DNA from: Candidatus Methanophagaceae archaeon GoMg2
GTDB lineage: Archaea > Halobacteriota > Syntropharchaeia > Alkanophagales > Methanospirareceae
DNA: 33,100 nucleotides
Assembly: GCA_013180585.1 (NCBI GenBank)
Contig: QBUM01000246.1
Location: forward strand, 1 to 33,100
Reading direction: 5' to 3'
The position numbers and the translations under genes were made by a program. The number at the start of each line of letters is the position of its first letter. Position 1 is the first letter of the stretch. The notes beneath the pieces are model-generated. The model saw only the letters and a program-made list of their open reading frames with translations, ran no database searches and was not told where the DNA came from. Positions 8,489 through 16,924 of the stretch are shown piece by piece.

Positions 8489-9339
8489 TTTTTCACTCCC
8501 CGCTCAATTATATAAATCACCTTCTCTATCATATTTGAAAATATTTGAAAACCAGACCAAAAAAGCACTTCAAATCGCTTATTTTTAAATCTGATTATTC
8601 TCAATAATTTACATTCAATACGGATTCTTTTTATTTTAAATGCTATCCATATCTCTTTCTTTCGCTTGTATCTATCCTTAAACATTTGTAGATCAATAAG
8701 GCGATTTTTTAGTCTGCCACGAACACTACTTATCCCCGTTTCTCGCTTTCTATACTCATATAGACATTCTTTAATATAACCAATTTCAAACTTTTCAGAT
8801 ATTCTAATCCACAAATCCCAATCAACTTGCTCGTTCCACCACCCTACACTATCTAAAATATCTTTTTTGTGCATAACACTGCCACATGGAATATAATTAT
8901 GTTGTAACAATAAGAATTCACTATGACACTTGGAGATTTTATCACCTGAAATAGTTTTTGTTTCCGTAAAAACCATACTCATATTCGGATTATTTAGAAG
9001 ATAATCAACCTCTCGCTCAATTCTTTCTGGCATAGATACGTCATCGGCATCTTGATAAGCTATAAAATCGCCTTTCGCTATCTTAATTCCGGCATTGCGT
9101 GCCGCACTTGGTCCTTTATTATTTTGGGTGATATATCGAATTTGTTCGCCATATTCTCTGAGAATTTTTAGCGTATTATCAGTTGAACCATCATTGATAA
9201 CAATTATCTCGATTTGTTTATATGTCTGACTCAAAACACTGTTTATTGCATCTCTAACAGTTCCTTCTGCATTAAAAGCAGGGATTATAACACTGACCAA
9301 AGGTTTTGTAATATCAATCATAATTCTATTTAACGTCAA
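8479..9339 (-). CDS. Glycosyltransferase family 2
   Basis: PLVSVIIPAFNAEGTVRDAINSVLSQTYKQIEIIVINDGSTDNTLKIL ... GPSAARNAGIKIAKGDFIAYQDADD. Confidence 0.95.
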   Translation of the reverse strand: MTLNRIMIDITKPLVSVIIPAFNAEGTVRDAINSVLSQTYKQIEIIVINDGSTDNTLKILREYGEQIRYITQNNKGPSAARNAGIKIAKGDFIAYQDADDVSMPERIEREVDYLLNNPNMSMVFTETKTISGDKISKCHSEFLLLQHNYIPCGSVMHKKDILDSVGWWNEQVDWDLWIRISEKFEIGYIKECLYEYRKRETGISSVRGRLKNRLIDLQMFKDRYKRKKEIWIAFKIKRIRIECKLLRIIRFKNKRFEVLFWSGFQIFSNMIEKVIYIIERGVKKWE

Positions 9340-9548
9340 TCTAACACATCCCCTTCTTCAAGTGTCATATCAAACTCGATAAGGGCTCCTCCACCAACTC
9401 CGGGTGACCATAGGTCTTCAGGGAATTTAGTAATGTGTACTTTATCTGCTGGGAATTCTGGGACGAATTGTTTTAACAACGCCTCCTTTATTCCATTAAT
9501 CCGTTTTATCTCTTTTACCTTATCCCTCAGCCCTTTTATATTCTTCAT
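9336..9548 (-). CDS. Small ORF resembling a methyltransferase C-terminal tail (possible remnant)
   Basis: ALLKQFVPEFPADKVHITKFPEDLWSPGVGGGALIEFDM resembles LLKHFIPGEEIYVTKITGDIWPDKNWQDVGAVIEVVM at the C-terminus of 10202-11041. Confidence 0.5.
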   Translation of the reverse strand: MKNIKGLRDKVKEIKRINGIKEALLKQFVPEFPADKVHITKFPEDLWSPGVGGGALIEFDMTLEEGDVLD

Positions 9549-9928
9549 ATAAACTCAACAACCTTCTCTTTTTCATCAAAGCAAACTTTAAACCTTTCAA
9601 ATATATCCCTTCTTCCAATGATATTGAACCCGATGCCAAGCCGTCTCGAAAACCCGATCATCGCCTCAAACTCATCATCTGCGATTTGAATCATAATCTG
9701 ATGTGAGTAAACAGGTATCAGCGAACCATCACCAACAGTAACATACGCCTTATCGCCCTCTTCCAATTTCAAACCCAGAATTTCAGTAATATCTGCATGG
9801 AATATGCTATAGCCGGCTCCCGAATCCACACACGCTTTAAATTCTGTCCAATCACCATTCTTAAGCCTAAATCTGATTGGAACGATCGGTGAAAACTTAC
9901 CCCTGAATTGAACGTACGGAAATCTCAT
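9545..9928 (-). CDS. Retropepsin-like aspartyl protease family protein
   Basis: TEFKACVDSGAGYSIFHADITEILGL ... NIIGRRDIFERFKVCFDEKEKVVEF: DSGA motif and retropepsin-like C-terminal 'N-I-I-G-R' element. Confidence 0.7.
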   Translation of the reverse strand: MRFPYVQFRGKFSPIVPIRFRLKNGDWTEFKACVDSGAGYSIFHADITEILGLKLEEGDKAYVTVGDGSLIPVYSHQIMIQIADDEFEAMIGFSRRLGIGFNIIGRRDIFERFKVCFDEKEKVVEFI

Positions 9929-10140
9929 AGCAATGTCACCATTTCCTCATCCGTTGGTAAGTACGCGATCGACACCTCTTTATCCGGGTATTTCTCCTTC
10001 GCCTTCTTAAATACTTCAAGTTCCGTATGACCGATAGCAACCAGTTTGTCACCAACAATAGCGATATACCTCCCCGGATACTTCTCAGAGAGTTCCTGCG
10101 AATGCTTTAGTAGGTATTCATGCGGTTCCATCTTTATCAC
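9925..10140 (-). CDS. DUF5678-like small protein
   Basis: MEPHEYLLKHSQELSEKYPGRYIAIVGDKLVAIGHTELEVFKKAKEKYPDKEVSIAYLP; 4-bp overlap with the protease gene. Confidence 0.65.
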   Translation of the reverse strand: MIKMEPHEYLLKHSQELSEKYPGRYIAIVGDKLVAIGHTELEVFKKAKEKYPDKEVSIAYLPTDEEMVTLL

Positions 10141-10201
10141 CCATGTTTAATTAATCACCACTTAATATATAATACTTGCTCAGATGTCCTCGTAATACAA
10201 T

Positions 10202-11041
10202 TTATTCCATGACAACTTCAATAACCGCTCCAACATCTTGCCAGTTCTTATCGGGCCATATATCTCCAGTGATTTTAGTAACATAAATCTCTTCTCCTGG
10301 AATAAAATGTTTCAACAAGGCTACATAATCTCTTTTCCAGTTGCCAGAATGAAAAACCCCTAAACCATAAGGATCAGTGTGATCAGGTTCAAAACTGTGC
10401 CATTCTACTAAAATCAACGCATGGCGTGCAATACGAACCATCTCTTTCATAACTTCCTTGATCTTATCGGGTCCCATGTATATCAAAACAGCATCTGTGA
10501 ATACGACATCAAAACTTTTATCTTGAAATTGACTGAGCTCATCCGCTTTGCCTTCTGATAACTTAACACTTGAAACACCTTTTTGTGTAAGCCACTCATT
10601 TCCTTTTTGAACGGCCATTGGATTAATATCAATTCCTATTATCTTCGCATCAGGAAACTTCTTAGCGAGCAGGTACAAATTTGGTCCACAGTTACATCCC
10701 ACTTCCAAAATGCTTGATGGATTAAACTTAGATATGTTTTCTATCAGAAACGAACGGTGGGGATGTTCCAGCGAGTCCCGGTAACCTTTAATCCAATCAT
10801 CGCCCCCTTTACCCCAATCATCTCGTTCTCTTTCACCTTCACGAAGATGCCGTGTAGCCCATTCATTTTCCATCGTTTCGGTGCCCGATAACAAATATCT
10901 CATGTAACGGTATCGCAACATAGTATATGTATATCCCCTCGACGCAAAACGATAGAGCGCAGGTATCCTTTTCAAAAGATGTTTTAACTGTTCTTTCATT
11001 TTATCGTATATAGAGGCTGTCCCACAATTGATTTTAACCAT
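10202..11041 (-). CDS. SAM-dependent methyltransferase (Methyltransf_11-like)
   Basis: SILEVGCNCGPNLYLLAKKFPDAKIIGIDINPMAV ... FDVVFTDAVLIYMGPDKIKEVMKEMVRIAR. True start is probably MKEQ..., since the called N-terminus lies in the adjacent repeat. Confidence 0.88.
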   Translation of the reverse strand: MVKINCGTASIYDKMKEQLKHLLKRIPALYRFASRGYTYTMLRYRYMRYLLSGTETMENEWATRHLREGERERDDWGKGGDDWIKGYRDSLEHPHRSFLIENISKFNPSSILEVGCNCGPNLYLLAKKFPDAKIIGIDINPMAVQKGNEWLTQKGVSSVKLSEGKADELSQFQDKSFDVVFTDAVLIYMGPDKIKEVMKEMVRIARHALILVEWHSFEPDHTDPYGLGVFHSGNWKRDYVALLKHFIPGEEIYVTKITGDIWPDKNWQDVGAVIEVVME

Positions 11042-11123
11042 AAAAATATCGCTTCTTTTGGGGTTTAAAGCCCTATTTGTCTTTCTTTTTCCGCTATTTT
11101 TGGATTGTGGGACAGCCTCTATA
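11009..11123. mobile_element. MITE-like element with 20-bp perfect terminal inverted repeats
   Basis: Left end TATAGAGGCTGTCCCACAAT (11009-11028) is the exact reverse complement of the right end ATTGTGGGACAGCCTCTATA (11104-11123); TA-rich flanks; no transposase inside. Confidence 0.8.
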
Positions 11124-11143
11124 ATGTATAATCATGGTCGCTA

Positions 11144-11647
11144 TTACGGTTTCCAAACTCGTATGAAATCCACTCTATCGAAATCTGCATCATTTGTAGC
11201 CATATCTGAAATAGCGTATATCATGCATGTCGCAGCATAAATCGCATCTGATAAAAGGAGATTATATTTCTCAGATAAATCTCTTGCTTTCTTTAGCACT
11301 TCGAAATTAACTGATAGAATAACCACGTTTGAATTAAAAACATCATCCAATGCCTCATAAGCAACTTTTGTCTCTGAAATAACGTGTGGGTTATTCTTTA
11401 TGAAGCCTATAACTTCTTCCTTTTTCAACTGATACCTTCTTCTCACATCTCCAACTAAAATAGCATGAAATAATTCGTTTATTGCTGTTGAAGAGGTAAA
11501 GCCCGCTATGTCCCCATGATTTATCTGTACAAGAAGATCGTTACATTTTCTTTTATGCCGGTGTCTCCGTGCTAGGGCATACACAAAGATGTTCGTGTCC
11601 ACGAACATCTCCTCTCCGAAGAATAATTCAAACCTCATTCTGTCCAC
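11144..11647 (-). CDS. vapC: PIN-domain toxin, VapC family
   Basis: EMFVDTNIFVYALARRHRHKRKCNDLL ... LLLSDAIYAATCMIYAISDMATNDADFDRV. Confidence 0.9.
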   Translation of the reverse strand: MDRMRFELFFGEEMFVDTNIFVYALARRHRHKRKCNDLLVQINHGDIAGFTSSTAINELFHAILVGDVRRRYQLKKEEVIGFIKNNPHVISETKVAYEALDDVFNSNVVILSVNFEVLKKARDLSEKYNLLLSDAIYAATCMIYAISDMATNDADFDRVDFIRVWKP

Positions 11648-11820
11648 ATGGCTATCTCTTCCTCAACTATCTTGTCTATCTCCTCTTCTTCAAGATCTAA
11701 TTCGATTTTAAAGAATTTCTCTTCTGTTCTTCGGGGGATCGCAAGGATTTTATTTCCAATGACTTTCACTTCATTTCTAGCTATCAGATTTTTTATATCC
11801 ACTTCCTTTATCGCCGCCAT
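11635..11820 (-). CDS. VapB-like antitoxin
   Basis: 61-aa AbrB/VapB-like protein overlapping the VapC start. Confidence 0.65.
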   Translation of the reverse strand: MAAIKEVDIKNLIARNEVKVIGNKILAIPRRTEEKFFKIELDLEEEEIDKIVEEEIAMWTE

Positions 11821-11862
11821 CTTTTATCACTTCCTACGTTTTAAAACTATAAATAGACATAG

Positions 11863-12963
11863 TTAAATATAAAATTTATTGACAACATCTACAACATACT
11901 CCACCTGCGCATCACTCAATTCAGGATACATTGGCAGCGACAACACCTCATTCGAAAGTTGCTCCGTTTTTGGAAGATGAAAATGCCCTAACCCCAACGC
12001 ATCATAACGATGCATGGGCTTGGGCCATGAAATCAATATCTCAATACCGGATTCCTCCAGATGCGCAACAAGCCGGTCCCGTTCCTTCGATCGTATGACA
12101 TAATTCTGATACACATCAAAGAACCGGTCATCGGAGCGTGGCGGCAGTTTGAGTTCTGGCAAATCGGATAATCCCTGGTAATAAAGATCTGCTATCTCCC
12201 GCCGTCTTTCAATCCATTTAGGTAGGTATTTAAGCTTTACATCGAGTATGGCTGCGTGTAAGTTATCCAATCGGCTGCAAAAACCGTAACCATACAATTC
12301 ACCTGTTGGAGTTCTACCGTTGTCCCTGAGAGCGCGTATCTTTTCTGCAAACCGATCATCATTTGTCGCCACAAGTCCGCCATCGCCTATCGTTCCAAGC
12401 ATCTTTGCCGGATAGAAACTGAAGCATCCCGACAGACCAAATGAGCCTGCTCTCTTCCCATTGAAGGTTGCACCCAGAGCCTGTGCCGCATCTTCGATCA
12501 CAATCAGGTTGTGTTCATCAGCAATCGCCATCACTTTTTCCATGTCACAGACATAGCCATTGAGGTGCACAGGGATGACTGCCTTGGTTTGAGGTGAGAT
12601 GGCTTCTTCAAGTTGTTCTACATCCATATTGTGGTCTTCCCCTACATCTACCAGAATGGGCGTTGCTCCACGATGCACGATAGCACCTACGGTAGCAACA
12701 AATGTGTGGGCTACCGTGATCACCTCCATACCAGGACCTATGCCCGCAGCTATTGCAGATAGGTATAGCGCATCAGTTCCGCTGTTAACGCCAATAGCGT
12801 GTTTGACACTCAGGAAGGATGCGATATTTTTCTCAAATTCTTCTAACTGGCTGCGGAGTATAAAATCTCCATTAAGAAGTATCTCTTTAATCGCTGCATC
12901 AATTTCGCTTTCGATACTGTGATAATGTGCAGGGTAATTCACAAAACGAACTTTGTATTCCAT
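11863..12963 (-). CDS. DegT/DnrJ/EryC1 (AHBA synthase-like) sugar aminotransferase
   Basis: HAIGVNSGTDALYLSAIAAGIGPGMEVITVAHTFVATVGAI ... VIEDAAQALGATFNGKRAGSFGLSGCFSFYPAKMLGTIGDGG. Confidence 0.96.
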   Translation of the reverse strand: MEYKVRFVNYPAHYHSIESEIDAAIKEILLNGDFILRSQLEEFEKNIASFLSVKHAIGVNSGTDALYLSAIAAGIGPGMEVITVAHTFVATVGAIVHRGATPILVDVGEDHNMDVEQLEEAISPQTKAVIPVHLNGYVCDMEKVMAIADEHNLIVIEDAAQALGATFNGKRAGSFGLSGCFSFYPAKMLGTIGDGGLVATNDDRFAEKIRALRDNGRTPTGELYGYGFCSRLDNLHAAILDVKLKYLPKWIERRREIADLYYQGLSDLPELKLPPRSDDRFFDVYQNYVIRSKERDRLVAHLEESGIEILISWPKPMHRYDALGLGHFHLPKTEQLSNEVLSLPMYPELSDAQVEYVVDVVNKFYI

Positions 12964-12986
12964 ATTCCACCTCTTTAGAATATCAC

Positions 12987-13976
12987 TTACTTTTTATCCC
13001 CATTTGTTATAACTTGTTCCACTGCTGAGATTATATTATCAGACCGGGGGTAATATGCGTTCTCTAACACAGAACTTGCCGGTGCTGGAGTATCGGGCAA
13101 TGAAACGCGCATAATCGGTGCCTTTAACTGCTTGAAAATATTGCTCTCCGCTATTCTTGCTGATATTTCCGCTCCTATACCGCATGTCTTCCAGCCACCA
13201 TCTGCAATTACTAATCTACCTGTCTTCTTCACCGAATTAACTATGAGATTTTCATCCAGTGGTTTTAAAGAGCGTAAATCTACTACTTCCGCATCTATAC
13301 CTTCTTTCTCAAGTTTTTCGGCTGATTTATTTGCTTCGTGTACCATATACGAAGTCGCTACAATTGTTATATCGTCCCCTTTTCTTCTCACTTTCCCTTT
13401 TCCAATAGGTATTGAATATAGTTCTTCAGGCACTTCGCCCATATAATCATACAGCCAGCGATCGTCAATATATACGACCGGGTTATCATCCTCAATGCAG
13501 GCAACGAGAAGTCCTTTTGCATCGTATGGGGTGCTGGGCATAACGACTTTTAGACCAGGTATGTGCGTAAACATCGCTTGTAATGCCTGTGAATGCTGGG
13601 CTGCCTGTTCTCCACCCCTGTTGATGATCCCCCAGATGGTTATGGGAACGCTTACCTGTCCACCAAACATATAATACCAGTTTGCAGCATGATTCGCTAT
13701 CTGGTCCATTGCATAATACATAAAGTCCATTCGCGGGTGCATTAGCACCGGACGCATTCCTGCCAGCGCAGCACCTACTGCTGCCCCCGTAATGCCATTT
13801 TCTGATACCGGCGTATCAATTATTCTGTCGGGAAATCGCTCAATAAGTCCAACAGTCGTGTTTCCCACATACCAAGGGCTGGTGACACCCTGCCCTATCA
13901 GGAACACTTTTTCATCTTTCTCTATCATCTGGTGCAAGGTTTCGTTGATTGCTTTCACATAAGATATTTGTCGCAT
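12987..13976 (-). CDS. TPP-dependent 2-oxoacid/acetoin dehydrogenase E1 beta-like subunit
   Basis: RQISYVKAINETLHQMIEKDEKVFLIGQGV ... DTPVSENGITGAAVGAALAGMRPVLMHPRMDF ... RLVIADGGWKTCGIGAEISARI. Confidence 0.94.
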   Translation of the reverse strand: MRQISYVKAINETLHQMIEKDEKVFLIGQGVTSPWYVGNTTVGLIERFPDRIIDTPVSENGITGAAVGAALAGMRPVLMHPRMDFMYYAMDQIANHAANWYYMFGGQVSVPITIWGIINRGGEQAAQHSQALQAMFTHIPGLKVVMPSTPYDAKGLLVACIEDDNPVVYIDDRWLYDYMGEVPEELYSIPIGKGKVRRKGDDITIVATSYMVHEANKSAEKLEKEGIDAEVVDLRSLKPLDENLIVNSVKKTGRLVIADGGWKTCGIGAEISARIAESNIFKQLKAPIMRVSLPDTPAPASSVLENAYYPRSDNIISAVEQVITNGDKK

Positions 13977-14002
13977 CTTCTTTCACCAACGAATTTTTCC
14001 TA

Positions 14003-14338
14003 TCACCATATAACGCCTATATCTTTATAGACACGAAATCCCCTCAGCTCTGATAACAAACGAAAACTTGTTATACAATCACGTGCATCAAGATTCAACG
14101 GTATTCCCAAATCCTCGATCATTGCCATGAATTTCCTCTTGGTCGTTCCTGCAACCTCCGCAGCTTTTCCCAATGATATTTTGCCTTCTACATACGCTTT
14201 TACCGCTTTTCTCGTTCTATACTCCTTTATAAACTTCTCGATAGACATATACGCCAATTCTTCTGGCGAGATGCTGACCTCCTTCGATATCTTCCTCAGC
14301 CACGCATCATATTCCTCCTTTAGCTTTATTTCCAGCAT
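14003..14338 (-). CDS. UPF0175-family antitoxin-like protein
   Basis: AVKAYVEGKISLGKAAEVAGTTKRKFMAMIEDLGIPLN; paired with a PIN-like gene. Confidence 0.75.
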   Translation of the reverse strand: MLEIKLKEEYDAWLRKISKEVSISPEELAYMSIEKFIKEYRTRKAVKAYVEGKISLGKAAEVAGTTKRKFMAMIEDLGIPLNLDARDCITSFRLLSELRGFRVYKDIGVIW

Positions 14339-14840
14339 CTTTTAATACCTCCTTTGCTTTATCTATTACTTCGTCTTTTAAAACCTTTCTCAATATCTCC
14401 AATAATCTATAACCTTCATCTTTATTAATCGTTTCCGTTAGATATGCATCAATTATGATGTTTGCAGGTGAGATGTATTTCAGATTAAAGCGATCTATCA
14501 CCTGATATACTTTTGAATCATCTATCAATACGATACAATCTCCTCTCTCCATTGCGTATGCTATGATCTCTATCTCTCCAGAAGATACACTGATTTCATG
14601 TTTAATCTCTTCTTGGATTGTCTTAGGCTTTACAATTTGGATATTCCCTTCAGTTGAAAGTTTCTCGAACAATTTCGCATCTTCTGCAAACCCTTTTCCC
14701 TCCAATATCTCCTCATTAACCTTTGGTGTCACAAGTACAGAAAAATTCTCGATCAAATAGCTGGTAAGGTCCACCCTAAACACATTTATCCATGAAGACG
14801 TATCTACTACTATCTTTAATTTTTGCATCTTGTCGGGCAT
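14307..14840 (-). CDS. PIN-like toxin
   Basis: LKIVVDTSSWINVFRVDLTSYLIENFSVLVTPKVNEEIL ... SSGEIEIIAYAMERGDCIVLIDDSKVYQVIDRF. Confidence 0.8.
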   Translation of the reverse strand: MPDKMQKLKIVVDTSSWINVFRVDLTSYLIENFSVLVTPKVNEEILEGKGFAEDAKLFEKLSTEGNIQIVKPKTIQEEIKHEISVSSGEIEIIAYAMERGDCIVLIDDSKVYQVIDRFNLKYISPANIIIDAYLTETINKDEGYRLLEILRKVLKDEVIDKAKEVLKDAGNKAKGGI

Positions 14841-14843
14841 TAT

Positions 14844-15029
14844 CTAATTTATCTTTTCATCTAAATAGGCGTTTAATATCACCGACTTATAAAGAGCTGG
14901 CTTCCTCTGCCATAATTCTTTAAGAGCTTCTTCTGAAATCTCCGGCTGGATTTTACCTAATTTACACAATTCCTCTACTTCCCATTCCATCTCTTTATCC
15001 CTCTTCATCCTTATTTTTCCTTCTCGCAC
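14844..15029 (-). pseudogene. 5' fragment of UPF0175 antitoxin (duplicate of 15528-15821)
   Basis: MEWEVEELCKLGKIQPEISEEALKELWQRKPALYKSVILNAYLDEKIN-stop is near-identical to the N-terminus of 15528-15821; identity ends at nt about 14842. Confidence 0.85.
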
Positions 15030-15063
15030 CCTCCTTTTTGCATCTTTTATTATATCCCTTTTA

Positions 15064-15549
15064 CTAAATCAACTTATCTAAGGTCTCAAAAGGTGAGAAA
15101 TAGCCTTTTTCGATCATGTCTGAAAGCATTGTATTACCATCCTCAATAAATAAAAGTCCCTCTCTTACCGCTTCAACCAATACACCAATGGTTCCGGAAA
15201 TGGGAACGCCCCTTCTATGGGCAAGCTTTCTTGCATCCTCGTCATCTGTTAATACTTTTAGTTCCCTTGATATAGCAATGCTCAGGCAAGATGATTCACC
15301 TTTTCCCAACGATTCTGCGAACAATCTAAAGAGGATTTTTTCTTGCGAAGACTCTATTGTCAATACCCTAATCCATTGCCAATCCCTTTTAGGTAAAACA
15401 TTCCTCTGTTCTCCTCGCTTTAATTCCTCTAAGACTTCTTCGGTTGTGAAAAACGTGTTTTCAAACAACTTAGCTAAAATATCTTCTCTCCTGATTAAAG
15501 CAAAATTTGATAGCACTGTATTATCCGCTATAACTGCTTCTTTCTCCAC
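15064..15549 (-). CDS. DUF3368-like PIN toxin
   Basis: AVIADNTVLSNFALIRREDILAKLFENTFFTTEEVLEELKRG ... SLGKGESSCLSIAISRELKVLTDDEDARKLAHRRGVPISGTIGVL. Confidence 0.85.
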   Translation of the reverse strand: MEKEAVIADNTVLSNFALIRREDILAKLFENTFFTTEEVLEELKRGEQRNVLPKRDWQWIRVLTIESSQEKILFRLFAESLGKGESSCLSIAISRELKVLTDDEDARKLAHRRGVPISGTIGVLVEAVREGLLFIEDGNTMLSDMIEKGYFSPFETLDKLI

Positions 15550-15821
15550 TCTCGTATCGCCCCCACTTCCGCTATCACTTCCTCTTTTGAGGGCCCACGA
15601 ATTGGTATACCTTTCACCCTCAATTCTTTTTGCAACTCCAATCTATGCACCCCGAGCAACTCCGCAGCTTTTCCTAAATTTATCTTTTCATCTAAATAGG
15701 CGTTTAAAATCACGGACTTATAAATAGCTGGCTTCCTCTGCCATAATTCTTTGAGAGCTTCTTCTAAAATCTCCGGCTGGATTTTACTTAATTTACACAA
15801 TTCATCCACTGCCCATTCCAA
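15528..15821 (-). CDS. UPF0175-family antitoxin
   Basis: LNAYLDEKINLGKAAELLGVHRLELQKELRVKGIPIRGPSKEEVIAE. Confidence 0.8.
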   Translation of the reverse strand: MEWAVDELCKLSKIQPEILEEALKELWQRKPAIYKSVILNAYLDEKINLGKAAELLGVHRLELQKELRVKGIPIRGPSKEEVIAEVGAIREWRKKQL

Positions 15822-15888
15822 CTTTCTCCTCCCTCCTTTATCCTTATTTTTCTTCTCTTACCTAATTTAATATATCCTGACTTACATT

Positions 15889-16924
15889 TTAATACTCGAA
15901 CACATCACTGAATGATTCTTCTGTAGGGTCAGGATAAGGGCTTTCTTTTGCAAAGACAAGTGATTCTTCTACTTCCTGTTCTATACTCGTATAAATTTTG
16001 TCTATTTCTGATTCTGAAATAAAGCCATGCTCTAACAAGGACCCCTCCAGCGCTTTAATAGGGCAGCGATTCATCCAGTAATCTAATTCTTCTTTAGTCC
16101 TGAGCCCTTTATCTACATCGAAGTTCGGACCTACATGCCCCCTCCATCTGTATGTCATACACTCTATCAAAGCCGGACCTTTCCCGCTACGAGCATCTTC
16201 TATTGCTTTATTTGCTAACTTAAAAATCGTTACCACATCATTCCCGTCAACCCGTACCGAAGACATATTAAACGTTTCTGCTATTTTGTAAATGTCCGTA
16301 TTTGCAATACATGCCGATATGGGCATATGCGTAGAATATAGATTATTCTCACAGACAAAAATCACCGGCAGTTTCTTCAGTGCTGCGAAGTTCAGAGATT
16401 CGTAAAACGTTCCTTCGTTTGTTGCTCCATCACCAAAAAAAAGCTACCGAAACACTATCCCTTTTTTGCAAGGAAAAAGCTAAAGCCGCTCCTACCGCTA
16501 AAGGTATCGTCCCAGCAACTATAGCACTACTACCCGGTAATCCCATATCAGGTGATGCAAGGTGCATAGAACCACCTCTACCTTTTGAACACCCCGTTGC
16601 TCTGCCATACAATTCCGCCATCAGCGCCTTTATATCGCCACCTTTAGCGATGTAATGCCCGTGAGATCGGTGAGTGCTGAAAACATAATCGTCTTTTCTA
16701 AGCGCAGAACATACCCCTGTTGCTACCGCTTCTTCGCCAATATATAAATGGCACGGACAGATAATCTCTTCTTTAGAAACAAGTTCTGCTACTCTCTCTT
16801 CAAATTTGCGGATTCTTACCATCGTCACGTACATCTCTCGCAAAGTCGCAGGAGAGAGGTCTGTTGCTAACTCTATATTGAACGAAATATTCTCATTCAA
16901 TTCCAATCCTCTCCTCAAATCCAT
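15889..16924 (-). pseudogene. TPP-dependent dehydrogenase E1 alpha-like subunit, split by one frameshift
   Basis: 16430-16924 ends ...SVSVAFFW; 15889-16365 resumes ...MIFVCENNLYSTHMP. A run of 8 T (coding strand) at 16435-16442 breaks the expected SVAFFGDGATNEGTFYESLNFAALKK; 7 T restores the frame. Confidence 0.88.

Noticed and set aside
12599-12922. 107-aa + strand ORF
   Set aside because: Antisense shadow of the clearly coding DegT aminotransferase gene.
15116-15727. 203-aa + strand ORF
   Set aside because: Antisense to the DUF3368/UPF0175 pair; Ser/Leu-rich shadow composition, no recognisable domain.
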